This document shows, one piece after another, positions 38,410 through 48,851 of a stretch of DNA of 64,000 nucleotides. The translations under genes and the position numbers were made by a program. Each line of letters opens with the position of its first letter. Position 1 is the stretch's first letter. The notes below the pieces were generated by a model. It saw nothing but the letters and a program-made list of their open reading frames with translations. It did no database searches and was not told where the DNA came from. This DNA comes from Pedobacter aquae (GTDB taxonomy: Bacteria > Bacteroidota > Bacteroidia > Sphingobacteriales > Sphingobacteriaceae): positions 3,720,001-3,784,000 of the forward strand of contig NZ_CP043329.1 of NCBI RefSeq assembly GCF_008195825.1, given 5' to 3'.

Positions 38410-41208
38410 TCAACCAAGTAAATCACTTTTATTCTTTTTATATTCTGATGGCGTACAACCATTTTGAGTTTTAAATACGGTTGAGAAGTATGTTGGAGAA
38501 GCAAATCCTACTTGATAAGTGATTTCAGCAATGGTAAGATCTTCGTTTAAAAGCAGGTATTTAGCTCGTTGAAGTCGTCTATTTAAAATATAATCTGTAA
38601 TGTTTGTATCCATTAAAGCTTTTACTTTTCGGTACAGTTGAACTCTTGAAATACCAATTTGCTTACAGATATCATCTACGTTAAATTTCTCATTAGCTAT
38701 ATTACTTTCTACGATGCTTGCAAACTCACTTAAAAATTTCTTATCCAGTTTATTGGTAACGTTGTGTCTATTGTCTGTAGCAATTTCTGTAGTAAATCTG
38801 GTTTTTAGCAAATTACGGTTAAACAAAAGATTTTTTACACTCGCTTTTAAATGTTGTAAATTAAAAGGTTTAGTAATATAGGCGTCGGCCATGGTTTCTA
38901 TACCTTCAATTCTTTGTTCTATGCTTCCTTTGGCTGTAAGTAAAACAATAGGGATATGAGAGGTTCTCATATCATTTTTTAATGTCTGTACAATTTCAGT
39001 CCCAGATTTATTGGGTAATACCACATCAGAAATTATTAAATCTGGAACTTGATCAAAAGCTTCTCTTATTCCTTGTAAGCCATCTGATACAGCATACACC
39101 TCGTATTCCGAGGATAATTTCTGAGCTAAAAAGTTTCTTAAATCGTCATTGTCTTCTATAATTAATATAGAAAATTCATGAGGGGCTATATTGTCTTCCT
39201 TTTTATGTGTTTCTGAAGATGAAATAGCAATATTTTCTAGCTCTGTGGTATAAATTTTAATATCATCATAGTTAGTGGTTTTATCTGTTTGGTAACTATA
39301 AGTTTCATCTATATTAAAATGCTTATCTCCAGTTGGTAGCATAACCGTAAAGGTGGTTCCAAGCCCAAGTTGAGAATTTACCAATATTTTTCCTTTATGA
39401 AGTTCTACAATTTCTTTGCTTAAGGTTAGGCCTAAACCAGAACCCTTAGTTTGATGAGTTTTACCTTGATAGAAGAGCTCAAAAGCATGTTTACTATCAT
39501 CCTCTGCCATACCTAAACCTGTATCTTGGACGACGATTTTAATAAACTCATCATTTTCTAATTCTATGGTAACTTTTATTTTATCGCCACTATTTGTAAA
39601 TTTAAATGCGTTTGATAACAAGTTGAAGAGCACTTTATCAAGCATATTCACATCAAACCAAACTTCCAAATCATTAACGGTCGATTTGAATTTGAGTTCT
39701 ATATTTCTTTTTTGGGCTATATCTTTAAAGGCATAGATGATATCCTTACAAAACACAGTAATATTATTTTTACTAGGTTTTATTTTCATGCCATCATATT
39801 CTATTTTTCTAAACTCAATCAACTGATTTACGAGTCTTAATAAACGGACTACATTCCTGTTAATTAATTTGAGACTATTACTTACAGCTGGTGGTACGCT
39901 TGTATCAGCAATTAATTCTTCTAGCGGGCTGATGATAAGTGTTAACGGAGTTCTAAATTCGTGAGAGATATTGGTAAAGAAATTAAATTTAGCTTCAGAA
40001 GCAACTTTCGCTTGGGCAGACATTTTGATAAGTTCTTCTTGTTGAGCTATGATTTCATGATTTTTAGTTTCTAATTTTTTATTGCTCTTCCAATTTTCAG
40101 ATAAAGCTAAAAATGCTATCCCACCAAAAATTAAAGCAAGTACCAAGCTTATAATCAAAACATTTAAAATGAATTGCTGGTCTTTATAGATTTTATTTTG
40201 CTCAGATAACATGTTCTGTTGCCGCTCTATATCTTCCTGCTGATTATCCATTTTTTCAATCTGCATTTTCATCAATTGTACGTTAGTAGCGTCAATAACT
40301 ACAGATTTTAGGATATTCTCTTTTTCGAAGCTTTCTTTCTTTAATATAGCAAGTGATGTTCTTATGGCTTCTTTACCACCTGTAGGATACAGCATAGATG
40401 CAGAAATAATACCATCCCCAACAAACTTTTGACCTCCGTTTGGTAGGGCATCTACTCCAATAATTTTTACAGATTTTTCTAGTTTATTACTTTTAAGTGC
40501 ATTATAAGCTCCTAGGGCCATTTGGTCGTTGTGTGCAAATATTGCATCAACATCCTTACTTTTGATATTTAAAACTTCTTTTTCGGCTTTATCAAGTAGC
40601 CAATTGCCGTAAACCTGCTCCGTAATTTTAACATTAGGGAATTTCTTTATGGCATCATAAAAGCCCCTTTGTCTTTCTATTGCTGGAGAAGAACCTGGAA
40701 GTCCCATGACTTCCCAGATTTTTCCTGTTCTATTTAGTCTATTAGCAAGATACTCTCCTGCCATCTTCCCTATCTCATAATTGTCTGCACCTACATAAGC
40801 GGTATAAAGGTTTGAGTTTGTTTTTCTATCAATAACAACAACAGGTATACCTTTTTTAAAAACTTCTTCAACAACAGGCGTAAGTGGGTTTGCTTCATTT
40901 GGCGAGATGATAAGTAAGTCAATCTTTCTAGCGAGTAAAGATTTTACTTGTTCAATTTGTCTACGACTATCGTTATCTGCATCTTCATAATATAAAGTAA
41001 TACCGCTTTCAAAAGAAAGTTCGCGTTTAACTTCATCAAGCATCGTTTTCCTCCATTGGTCAGAACCAACACACTGCGAAAACCCGATGACATATTCCTC
41101 CCTAGACCCTGGTGATTTGCTTTGAAAACACGAGGTGGTAAGTAATAATAAAAATGATAACAGTGTTATCGTTTTCTTATTAAAGAGGTATAAGTATGAA
41201 ATATTCAT
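38410..41208 (-). CDS. HTCS regulator with periplasmic sugar-binding domain
   Basis: 932 residues. The N-terminus has a hydrophobic segment and a Thr-Ser-Cys lipobox-like site (about Cys27), then a LacI/ribose-binding-protein-type sensor (about 38-320: Tyr-Val-Ile-Gly-Phe-Ser-Gln, Val-Val-Val-Ile-Asp-Arg-Lys, Ala-His-Asn-Asp-Gln-Met-Ala), a membrane helix (about 345-368), histidine kinase (Asn-Ile-Ser-His-Glu-Phe-Arg-Thr-Pro), receiver (Leu-Ile-Ile-Ser-Asp-Val-Val-Leu-Pro) and AraC output. This layout matches Bacteroides BT1754, which senses free fructose and drives a levan locus. The fructan genes are divergent from it across a 543-bp gap, so fructose is the likely signal. Confidence 0.94.
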   Translation of the reverse strand: MNISYLYLFNKKTITLLSFLLLLTTSCFQSKSPGSREEYVIGFSQCVGSDQWRKTMLDEVKRELSFESGITLYYEDADNDSRRQIEQVKSLLARKIDLLIISPNEANPLTPVVEEVFKKGIPVVVIDRKTNSNLYTAYVGADNYEIGKMAGEYLANRLNRTGKIWEVMGLPGSSPAIERQRGFYDAIKKFPNVKITEQVYGNWLLDKAEKEVLNIKSKDVDAIFAHNDQMALGAYNALKSNKLEKSVKIIGVDALPNGGQKFVGDGIISASMLYPTGGKEAIRTSLAILKKESFEKENILKSVVIDATNVQLMKMQIEKMDNQQEDIERQQNMLSEQNKIYKDQQFILNVLIISLVLALIFGGIAFLALSENWKSNKKLETKNHEIIAQQEELIKMSAQAKVASEAKFNFFTNISHEFRTPLTLIISPLEELIADTSVPPAVSNSLKLINRNVVRLLRLVNQLIEFRKIEYDGMKIKPSKNNITVFCKDIIYAFKDIAQKRNIELKFKSTVNDLEVWFDVNMLDKVLFNLLSNAFKFTNSGDKIKVTIELENDEFIKIVVQDTGLGMAEDDSKHAFELFYQGKTHQTKGSGLGLTLSKEIVELHKGKILVNSQLGLGTTFTVMLPTGDKHFNIDETYSYQTDKTTNYDDIKIYTTELENIAISSSETHKKEDNIAPHEFSILIIEDNDDLRNFLAQKLSSEYEVYAVSDGLQGIREAFDQVPDLIISDVVLPNKSGTEIVQTLKNDMRTSHIPIVLLTAKGSIEQRIEGIETMADAYITKPFNLQHLKASVKNLLFNRNLLKTRFTTEIATDNRHNVTNKLDKKFLSEFASIVESNIANEKFNVDDICKQIGISRVQLYRKVKALMDTNITDYILNRRLQRAKYLLLNEDLTIAEITYQVGFASPTYFSTVFKTQNGCTPSEYKKNKSDLLG

Positions 41209-41562
41209 AATTTATAAAGAATCTATGAATTGGCTTAGTATTTAATTCTTTAAATAAGAATCGTTTTGTTTAAAGTTTAAAAGAATTGTCGATAATTCGA
41301 GTTCGAGAGTTTATATAGTAAAAGTAGGATAAAACTTTACAAATGGAAATACAATTTTACATTATTATTTAAACAATAACTGCTTACCAGTAAATCTTTC
41401 CAATCTTTTAAATAATAAATGGAAATCCCAATATCTAGTTACTTAAGATTCTTCTACTTTAACTTATGAAGCTATAATCTTCATAAGAGGAAATTCTAGT
41501 ATAAGAAATCTTTTAAGGAGGGCAAATAGTTAAATGGAATAATGAAAATTGATGATATAATT

Positions 41563-41593
41563 TTTAAGATACCAGATACAATATTTAAGATAC
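41563..41593 (+). promoter_or_regulatory. Direct repeat, likely operator of the fructan operon
   Basis: TTTAAGATAC occurs exactly at 41563-41572 and 41584-41593, 21 bp apart, that is two helical turns on one DNA face, as expected for an AraC-type dimer. It lies 159 bp before the first gene. A weak -7 candidate, TACAAATG, is at 41620. The rest of the 543-bp gap (41209-41751) is AT-rich and holds no evident gene. Binding by the adjacent HTCS is inferred. Confidence 0.65.
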
Positions 41594-41751
41594 GAAAGAA
41601 TATGAATATAGATTAATGGTACAAATGCTTGTTTTTTAGAGTTTTAAGTGCTAATCTGTAATTGGAACAATAACATATACATTTGATACATAATTGTATG
41701 TTATGTTTTGCAAAGTCCAATACTTTAGTCTTTGTAAACCTTACAATTATT

Positions 41752-43074
41752 ATGACAAAAAATTCTGTTATTGCTTGGTCACTAGTAGTGGCTATGGGCG
41801 GATTCCTGTTTGGATTTGATACCGCTGTAATCTCTGGAGCGGAAAAATCAATTCAAGCTTATTGGAATCTGAACGTATTTGAACACGGCCTCACAGTTTC
41901 TATTGCCTTAATAGGTACCGTATTAGGTTCTTTATTAGGTTCAATCCCGTCTGATAAGTTTGGACGTAAAAACACACTATTTATAGTTGCTATTTTTTAT
42001 TTAGTTTCTTCTTTAGGTACTGCATTAGCAACAGACTGGACAGTTTTCCTAATATTTAGATTAATTGGAGGATTGGGAGTTGGTATATCATCAGTAACAG
42101 CGCCTATTTATATATCAGAAATTTCACCTGCCAATTCCAGAGGGCGTTTAGTAGGTTTGTTTCAATTTAATGTAGTTTTAGGTATATTAATATCTTATTT
42201 ATCTAACTATATTATTGGACAAGAAGGTGAATCTTCTTGGAGGTGGATGTTAGGTATACAAGCAGTCCCTTCAGTTGTTTTCTTTGCACTAATTTTCATG
42301 GTGCCAGAAAGCCCAAGATGGTTAATACTTCATAAAGGAAAAATTCAGGAGGCATTAGCAGTCCTTAAAAAAATTAATCCGCTTAATTGTGATGAACAGT
42401 TAAAAGCAATTCAAGAATCTCAGCAAGCTCATGCTTCACAAGAGCAGTTGCTCTCTAAAAAATATAAGCTACCTATAACTTTAGCTATCTTATTTGCAAT
42501 CTTCAATCAAGTATCGGGTATCAATGCTATTATATACTACGCACCTAGGATATTTGAAATGGCAGGTTTAGGTGCTCATATCTCATTATTATCTACAGTG
42601 GGTATTGGTATGGTTAACTTTACTTTCACATTAATAGCTATAGCTTTTATAGATAAAATTGGTCGTCGTACACTAATGCTTATTGGCTCTGTGGGGTTAA
42701 TACTTTCTTTAGCACTAGTATCTAGCACTTTCTATTCGGGTAATTTTAGCGATTCTGCCATTGTAGTTTATTTAATGTTTTATATCGCCTTCTTTGCTTT
42801 TTCTCAAGGCGCAGTTATTTGGGTATTTATTTCTGAAATATTTCCTAATGAAGTACGAGCTAAAGGCCAAACTCTTGGCAGTTTTACCCATTGGATTATG
42901 GCTGCTATTGTAGCATTTAGTTTCCCTTATTTCGCAGAGAAACTAGGCGGAGGCACAACCTTTATGTTTTTTAGTGTGATGATGTTCTTGCAATTAATAT
43001 TTGTTTGGAAAATGATGCCAGAAACAAAAGGAAAGTCTTTAGAGCAAATAGAGACTAGTATGGTAATGCATTAA
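41752..43074 (+). CDS. Sugar-porter MFS permease (fructose)
   Basis: 440 residues from the ATG at 41752; an upstream start at 41683 would add a charged, unrelated leader. Twelve membrane helices with sugar-porter marks: Gly-Phe-Leu-Phe-Gly-Phe-Asp-Thr-Ala in helix 1, Gly-Arg-Lys after helix 2, Pro-Glu-Ser-Pro-Arg-Trp in the middle, Gln-Val-Ser-Gly-Ile-Asn-Ala-Ile in helix 7, Ile-Gly-Arg-Arg, and Pro-Glu-Thr-Lys-Gly near the end. It is first in an operon with a fructokinase 17 bp on, so it should bring fructose into the cytoplasm after periplasmic GH32 action. The frame is intact. Confidence 0.9.
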   Translation: MTKNSVIAWSLVVAMGGFLFGFDTAVISGAEKSIQAYWNLNVFEHGLTVSIALIGTVLGSLLGSIPSDKFGRKNTLFIVAIFYLVSSLGTALATDWTVFLIFRLIGGLGVGISSVTAPIYISEISPANSRGRLVGLFQFNVVLGILISYLSNYIIGQEGESSWRWMLGIQAVPSVVFFALIFMVPESPRWLILHKGKIQEALAVLKKINPLNCDEQLKAIQESQQAHASQEQLLSKKYKLPITLAILFAIFNQVSGINAIIYYAPRIFEMAGLGAHISLLSTVGIGMVNFTFTLIAIAFIDKIGRRTLMLIGSVGLILSLALVSSTFYSGNFSDSAIVVYLMFYIAFFAFSQGAVIWVFISEIFPNEVRAKGQTLGSFTHWIMAAIVAFSFPYFAEKLGGGTTFMFFSVMMFLQLIFVWKMMPETKGKSLEQIETSMVMH

Positions 43075-43091
43075 AGTTAAGATTAACGGGG

Positions 43092-44018
43092 ATGAAAAAT
43101 ATAAAAAGAAAAGTAGTGTGTTACGGTGAAATTCTATGGGATAATCTTCCTACAGGCAAAAAACCTGGCGGAGCTCCTATGAATGTAGCTTATCATCTTA
43201 ACCAACTAGGTATAGAAAGTAGTCTTATAAGTAAAGTAGGGAACGATAAGAACGGAGAGGAGTTGTTAGCTTTTATTGAGACCAAAGGGCTTTCCAAAAA
43301 ATATTGTCAAATAGATGAAACTTATCCAACATCAACAGTTGAGGTTTTAATAGGTGATGATAATGAAGTGAAGTACGAAATTGTTAAACCAGTGGCTTGG
43401 GATTTTATAGAGGAAAATGAAGAAATTTCTACGCTTACCAAAAACGCTGATGCATTTGTTTTTGGTAGCCTAGCTACTAGAAATGCAACTTCTTACAATA
43501 CCCTTCTTTCTCTATTAGATAAAGCAACATATAAAGTTTTTGATGTCAATCTAAGAGCTCCGCACTATTCTGAAAGTGGTATTGCAGATCTTTTATACAA
43601 AAGCGATTTATTAAAACTTAATATTCATGAATTAAACCTCATTACAAGTTGGTTTTTTTCAAATTGTAAAACAGAATGGGAGAAGATTGAAAACCTTCAG
43701 AACAAATTTGGAATTTCCGAAATCGTAGTAACAAAAGGAAGTTCTGGCGCTACTTATTATACTAAAAATGAACAGTATAATTATCCAGCATATAAAGTCA
43801 TTGTTAATGATACCATAGGAAGCGGAGATTCTTTCTTAGCCGCATTCCTTTTGAAAAAATTAGCACATGCAGATATTAATGATACACTAAGTTATGCCGC
43901 CGCTTTAGGCGCATATGTAACCATGCACTCTGGAGCTTGCCCAGAGTATAAGCCAAATGATCTTAATTATTTCATTTGGAAAACCGAACTAGCAACTATT
44001 AACCATTTATACACCTAA
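43092..44018 (+). CDS. Fructokinase, PfkB family
   Basis: 308 residues. The PfkB signatures are present: Gly-Gly-Ala-Pro-Met-Asn-Val-Ala near residue 25 and the ATP/catalytic motif Asp-Thr-Ile-Gly-Ser-Gly-Asp-Ser-Phe near 240, where the catalytic Asp follows Gly-Ser-Gly in place of the more usual Gly-Ala-Gly. It phosphorylates free fructose in the cytosol. It lies between the permease (17 bp) and susC (13 bp), as in Bacteroides levan loci, and gives the strongest support for fructose as the end product of this operon. Confidence 0.9.
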   Translation: MKNIKRKVVCYGEILWDNLPTGKKPGGAPMNVAYHLNQLGIESSLISKVGNDKNGEELLAFIETKGLSKKYCQIDETYPTSTVEVLIGDDNEVKYEIVKPVAWDFIEENEEISTLTKNADAFVFGSLATRNATSYNTLLSLLDKATYKVFDVNLRAPHYSESGIADLLYKSDLLKLNIHELNLITSWFFSNCKTEWEKIENLQNKFGISEIVVTKGSSGATYYTKNEQYNYPAYKVIVNDTIGSGDSFLAAFLLKKLAHADINDTLSYAAALGAYVTMHSGACPEYKPNDLNYFIWKTELATINHLYT

Positions 44019-44031
44019 ACAAATTAAAATT

Positions 44032-47000
44032 ATGAAAAGGATTTTACTAATTATTCCTCTTCTCATGGCAGTTTTTAACCTATTAGCACAGGAAAGAAAT
44101 GTAAAAGGGAAGATTACAGACAAAAGCAACGGAGAACCCATTATAGGAGCCTCTGTGTTTAATGTAGAAACAAAACAATCTGCGGTTGCAGATTTGACAG
44201 GAAGTTTTTCAATTGCAATAACAAGCGGACAAACATTAAGGGTTTCTTACTTGGGATACCAAACGTATGAGTATAAGATTACGTCCAATGATAAAATGCT
44301 AAATATAATTTTAGAGGAAAGTAATTCCAATTTAAATGAAGTGATCGTAACTGGTTATCAAACTGAAAGAAAAAAGGATATTACTGGTGCGGTAGCAATT
44401 GTGGATGTTAATGAACTTAATAAGCAAACTGTAGCAAACGGTATGAGGGCGGTGCAAGGGCAAGTTCCTGGTGTTTATATTACCGGTAGCGGTTCGCCAA
44501 GCGCTCCAACAACAGTTAGAATCCGTGGAATAGGTACTTTTAACAACAACGATCCTTTGTATATTATTGATGGAGTACCTACAAAATCAGGATTGCATGA
44601 ACTTAATCAGGCCGATATCGAATCTATGCAGATTCTAAAAGACGCTGCTTCTGCAAGTGTTTATGGGGCAAGAGCGGCTAATGGTGTAGTAATAATTACA
44701 ACAAAACGAGCTAAAGGAAGCGGTACACAGGTTAGTGCTAACGCATTTACTGCCCTATCATCGTATCTTAGTAAAATAGAGATGTTAAATGCTAAAGGTT
44801 ATGGGCAGGCGATGTGGCAGGCTCATGTCAATAACGGGATTAATCCAAATTTAAACTCTATTCAATATTCTTATGACTGGTCTGTAGATCCCGTAACTAG
44901 CCAACCTGTGCTACGTAATATTACTGTACCAGAGTATCTTAATCCCCAACAAACCATCAAATCTGCTAATACTAACTGGTTCAATGAAATCTCTCGTATG
45001 GGGGTTGTGCAAAATTATGATGCACAGGTTTCTAACGCAGGAACAACAGGTAACCAACTTTTATCTATTGGATATTATGATAATAAGGGCATTATAAATA
45101 CTACTGGATTTAACAGGATATCTGTTCGATTAAATACAGATTATAAATTATTTGGAGGTGCTGTTGTTGTTGGACAAAATTTAAGTTTAACCAAAACAAA
45201 AGAAGTACAAGCGGATATTATCAATTCGGCTTTACAGGCACTCCCAATTATACCAGTTCGTACAGTTGATGGAATTGGTTGGGGCGGCCCAGTTGCCGGA
45301 ATGAATGATAGACAAAACCCAGTACGTGTTTTGGAAGATAATAAACAAAACCATTATGATTTTTTTCGTTTGTTTGGTAATTTCTTTGCTGAAGTAAACT
45401 TAGGTCGTGGGTTTTCGCTTAAATCAAATTTCGGGATAGATTATGGTGATTTTTCTTCAAGAAACTGGGACAAAAGATATGTTAGTGGATATCTTGTTAA
45501 TAATACCAATAGACTTACAAATTCACAATCAGACAATCTAAGACAAACTTGGACCAACAGTATAAACTACAAGCTAGAGAATAATAAACATCGTCTTGAT
45601 GTTTTTGCAGGTACAGAGTATGTTTCTGAGAATGTTAGCTCATTTAACGCCTCAATAACAGATTTTGTAATTGAAGATTCAGATTATCTTTACCTAGACG
45701 CAGGAGTAGGCACTCAAAATAACAGTGGCTCAGGTGCAAGAAACGCTTTGTTTTCTTATTTTACAAGAGCTAGCTACAGTTTTTTAGATAGATATTTGTT
45801 TTCTGCTACCATTAGAAGGGATGGATCTTCTAGATTTGGCAGCAACAATAAATACGGAATATTTCCTGCCTTATCAGCCGGTTGGAGAATTAGTGAGGAA
45901 CCATTTTTTAAAAATAAGATAAATTTCTTTGACGATTTAAAATTAAGAGCAAGTTGGGGATTAAATGGTAACCAAGAGATTGCTAATAACGCAATTTTTA
46001 ATATTTATTTGCCAAATTATAATATAACCGCTTATGATATTAGCGGGAGAAAATCAGGTACACTTCCATCCGGTTACTACCTTTCTCAAAACGAAAATCC
46101 AAATCTAAGATGGGAGCAAACTATGCAAACGGATTTAGGAATTGATTATTCCATCTTAAATCAAAAAGTTTATGGTAGTTTAGGCTATTTTGTAAAGAAA
46201 ACATCAGACATACTTATATTACCACCTTATGCTGCAGTATTGGGCGAGGGGGGTAACAGATGGGTAAATGGTGCATCTATGGCAAACCGTGGGTTTGAAT
46301 TCCAAATTGGGCATAGGAGCAATATCTCAAATGACCTTAGTTTAGACCTTAGTGGTAATTTTGACATAATAAGGAGTAAAGTTACAGAATTACCAGAGGA
46401 AGTTATCAATTCTTATGGTGGTAATGGACGAGATTTAAATATACTTGGTCGTACCGTTGGATCTTTTTTTGGATACGTTGCTGATGGGCTATTTAATTCA
46501 CAAGCCGAGGTTGACGCTCATGCAATCCAACCGGGTAAGGATTTGGGTAGAATTCGCTACAGAGATATTACACAGGACGGTGTGATTGATATTAACGATC
46601 AAACTTGGATAGGCAACCCACTACCAAAAATGACTTACGGCTTTAATGCCAATGTTAAATATAAAGCGTTTGATATTTCGTTTTTGTTACAAGGTCTTGG
46701 ATCTGTTGATGTTTATAACTCTGCTAAAATGCATACCGACTTTTGGAGCGTTGTAGAATCTTCATCAAATAAGGGTGTTAGGGTACTTGATGCATGGACA
46801 CCACTTAATTCAAACTCAACAATACCTGCATTAACGCTTACTGATGGTAATTCCGAAAACAGAAGTTCTACTTATTTTATAGAAAATGGTTCTTATTTAA
46901 AACTTAGAAACTTACAGATAGGTTACACGGTTGATGCTAAGAAATTAGCAGCCTTAAAAATAAAATCATTAAGGTTTTATGTTGGAGGTGATAATCTTGC

Positions 47001-47106
47001 TATTCTTTGGAAATCAAAATCATTTACTGGGTTAGACCCTGAGAATGCAGGGTTTGGTTATCCTAACCCAACGATATTTACAGGTGGTTTAAATTTGAAA
47101 TTTTAA
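44032..47106 (+). CDS. susC: SusC/RagA TonB-dependent fructan transporter
   Basis: 1024 residues, complete. Signal peptide about 1-20 (ending Leu-Leu-Ala-Gln), carboxypeptidase-regulatory-like domain (Pro-Ile-Ile-Gly-Ala-Ser-Val), a Val-Ile-Val-Thr-Gly-Tyr-Gln TonB-box region, plug with Val-Tyr-Gly-Ala-Arg-Ala-Ala-Asn-Gly-Val, and a barrel ending Gly-Gly-Leu-Asn-Leu-Lys-Phe. It imports oligosaccharides through the outer membrane with its SusD partner, which starts 13 bp downstream. Operon neighbours (fructokinase, three GH32) make fructan the cargo. In contrast to the glucan susC at 8891, no frameshift is present. Confidence 0.95.
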   Translation: MKRILLIIPLLMAVFNLLAQERNVKGKITDKSNGEPIIGASVFNVETKQSAVADLTGSFSIAITSGQTLRVSYLGYQTYEYKITSNDKMLNIILEESNSNLNEVIVTGYQTERKKDITGAVAIVDVNELNKQTVANGMRAVQGQVPGVYITGSGSPSAPTTVRIRGIGTFNNNDPLYIIDGVPTKSGLHELNQADIESMQILKDAASASVYGARAANGVVIITTKRAKGSGTQVSANAFTALSSYLSKIEMLNAKGYGQAMWQAHVNNGINPNLNSIQYSYDWSVDPVTSQPVLRNITVPEYLNPQQTIKSANTNWFNEISRMGVVQNYDAQVSNAGTTGNQLLSIGYYDNKGIINTTGFNRISVRLNTDYKLFGGAVVVGQNLSLTKTKEVQADIINSALQALPIIPVRTVDGIGWGGPVAGMNDRQNPVRVLEDNKQNHYDFFRLFGNFFAEVNLGRGFSLKSNFGIDYGDFSSRNWDKRYVSGYLVNNTNRLTNSQSDNLRQTWTNSINYKLENNKHRLDVFAGTEYVSENVSSFNASITDFVIEDSDYLYLDAGVGTQNNSGSGARNALFSYFTRASYSFLDRYLFSATIRRDGSSRFGSNNKYGIFPALSAGWRISEEPFFKNKINFFDDLKLRASWGLNGNQEIANNAIFNIYLPNYNITAYDISGRKSGTLPSGYYLSQNENPNLRWEQTMQTDLGIDYSILNQKVYGSLGYFVKKTSDILILPPYAAVLGEGGNRWVNGASMANRGFEFQIGHRSNISNDLSLDLSGNFDIIRSKVTELPEEVINSYGGNGRDLNILGRTVGSFFGYVADGLFNSQAEVDAHAIQPGKDLGRIRYRDITQDGVIDINDQTWIGNPLPKMTYGFNANVKYKAFDISFLLQGLGSVDVYNSAKMHTDFWSVVESSSNKGVRVLDAWTPLNSNSTIPALTLTDGNSENRSSTYFIENGSYLKLRNLQIGYTVDAKKLAALKIKSLRFYVGGDNLAILWKSKSFTGLDPENAGFGYPNPTIFTGGLNLKF

Positions 47107-47118
47107 AATAATAAAATC

Positions 47119-48828
47119 ATGAAATTTTTTAGCAAAAAATATATATACATGGTGTTCATTGGCACCACCATAACACTTGGGGCTTGTAATAAGGCACTTG
47201 ATGTGGGCCCAAAAGGATCTTTAAATGAAGAGCAAGTAGCAACGCCTGAACGGGCAGATGGTTTTGTTATTGCCGCTTATTCTCAATTAGGAAATGATGA
47301 AATTAACAGAGCGTTTAGTATGTACCAGTATGGTGATATTAGATCTGATGATGCTTACAAAGGAGGAGGTGGCATAAATGATGGCGATGTGTTTCATAGA
47401 ATGGAAACTTTTGTATCATCACGCCCAGACCAATGGAATTATGATGCGATTTGGTTTAATATTTATGTAGGAATCAGAAGAGCTAACGAAGGCCTTCGTA
47501 TCTTAAATAAATTTAATAAAGACGAGTTTCCTCTTTTAGAAACCCGTAAAGCAGAACTACGTTTTTTACGCGGTTATTGGTACCTAATGCTAGAAAATTT
47601 ATTCAAAAATATCCCATATATTGATGAAACTGTAGCGCCAGAAGATTACCAAGCGATTGGAAACGATGTATTTACTAGAGATCAGATTTTAGAAAAAATC
47701 GCATTAGATTTTGAGTTTGCAGCTAATACATTACCTGCCGAGCAACCGCAAATAGGAAGAGCAAATAAGTATGCAGCTTATGCGTTTCTTGCAAAAACAA
47801 GGTTGTTTCAAGCTTATAAACAAGATGCAGCTCACCAAGTAACCAATGTTGATTTAGCTATTTTGGAAAAAGTAGTAAAAGCAGCTGATGAGGCTTTAAA
47901 TTCTAGTTACAAACTTGAACCAGATTTCGCCAATAATTTTTTGCCTGGTAGCTTTGAAAATGGCAGAGAAGCATTTATGTCTGTTCAGTTTTCTCTTAAT
48001 GATGGCGCAGGATTAGGACGTGTAAATTTTGGCGATATGTTAACAGTACCACAAGGTATTGGATGTTGCGATTTTAAGAAGCCATCACAGTCGCTTGTGA
48101 ATTCATTTAAAACAAATGGAGGCGTTCCTCTATTTGATATTTACAATAATCAGGATGTAAACTTTAATAGCAATACCGTTGATCCTAGACTTGACCATAC
48201 CATATCAAGACCAGATGCACCTTGGAAGTATGAGCCTACCCGTGTAGTTACAGAAAGCTGGGCAAGAAACCCTGCCTTATATGGTTATTACAATTCTATG
48301 AAAGAGAATGTTTCTCCTGATTGTGATTGCTTTATTAACCTTGCTCCTTTTTTCGGGAATTCAAAAACCAGAATACTTATTAGGGTAGCAGATGTAATAT
48401 TGTTTAAAGCAGAGGCTCTTATAGAATTAGGTAGACAAAATGAAGCACTCCCGTTAATTAATCAGATTAGAACAAGGGCGGCAAGCAGTGTTTCTAAATT
48501 ACGCAAAGCTAACGGGCAACTAACTTCACTTTATGCAGTTTCTAATTATGTTCCCGGGGTAAATGTTGTATGGAATCAGTTAAATGCAAGAAAGGCACTT
48601 AGATTTGAACGCCGTTTAGAGATGGCCTTAGAAGGAGGAAGATTTTTCGACTTGATAAGATGGGGTGTAGCAGAACAAGAAATGAACGCATTTTTTCAGA
48701 AAGAAAAAGTTAACCGTTCAATTTACCAAAGTGCACAGTTTACCAAAGGGCGTGATGAGTATCTTCCGATTCCTCAAAATCAAATCTTCTTTAGTAAAAA
48801 CCTATACAAGCAAAATCCTAAATATTAA
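47119..48828 (+). CDS. susD: SusD/RagB fructan-binding lipoprotein
   Basis: 569 residues with a lipobox near Leu-Gly-Ala-Cys (Cys22-24 region). SusD marks: Ile-Arg-Arg-Ala-Asn-Glu-Gly-Leu, Leu-Arg-Phe-Leu-Arg-Gly-Tyr-Trp-Tyr-Leu-Met-Leu, Ile-Arg-Val-Ala-Asp-Val-Ile-Leu-Phe-Lys-Ala-Glu-Ala, and Arg-Phe-Glu-Arg-Arg-Leu-Glu-Met-Ala-Leu-Glu-Gly-Gly near the C-terminus. It acts at the cell surface with the preceding SusC. Fructan specificity is from context. Confidence 0.95.
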   Translation: MKFFSKKYIYMVFIGTTITLGACNKALDVGPKGSLNEEQVATPERADGFVIAAYSQLGNDEINRAFSMYQYGDIRSDDAYKGGGGINDGDVFHRMETFVSSRPDQWNYDAIWFNIYVGIRRANEGLRILNKFNKDEFPLLETRKAELRFLRGYWYLMLENLFKNIPYIDETVAPEDYQAIGNDVFTRDQILEKIALDFEFAANTLPAEQPQIGRANKYAAYAFLAKTRLFQAYKQDAAHQVTNVDLAILEKVVKAADEALNSSYKLEPDFANNFLPGSFENGREAFMSVQFSLNDGAGLGRVNFGDMLTVPQGIGCCDFKKPSQSLVNSFKTNGGVPLFDIYNNQDVNFNSNTVDPRLDHTISRPDAPWKYEPTRVVTESWARNPALYGYYNSMKENVSPDCDCFINLAPFFGNSKTRILIRVADVILFKAEALIELGRQNEALPLINQIRTRAASSVSKLRKANGQLTSLYAVSNYVPGVNVVWNQLNARKALRFERRLEMALEGGRFFDLIRWGVAEQEMNAFFQKEKVNRSIYQSAQFTKGRDEYLPIPQNQIFFSKNLYKQNPKY

Positions 48829-48851
48829 TCATCAATTAAAAATTAAATGAA

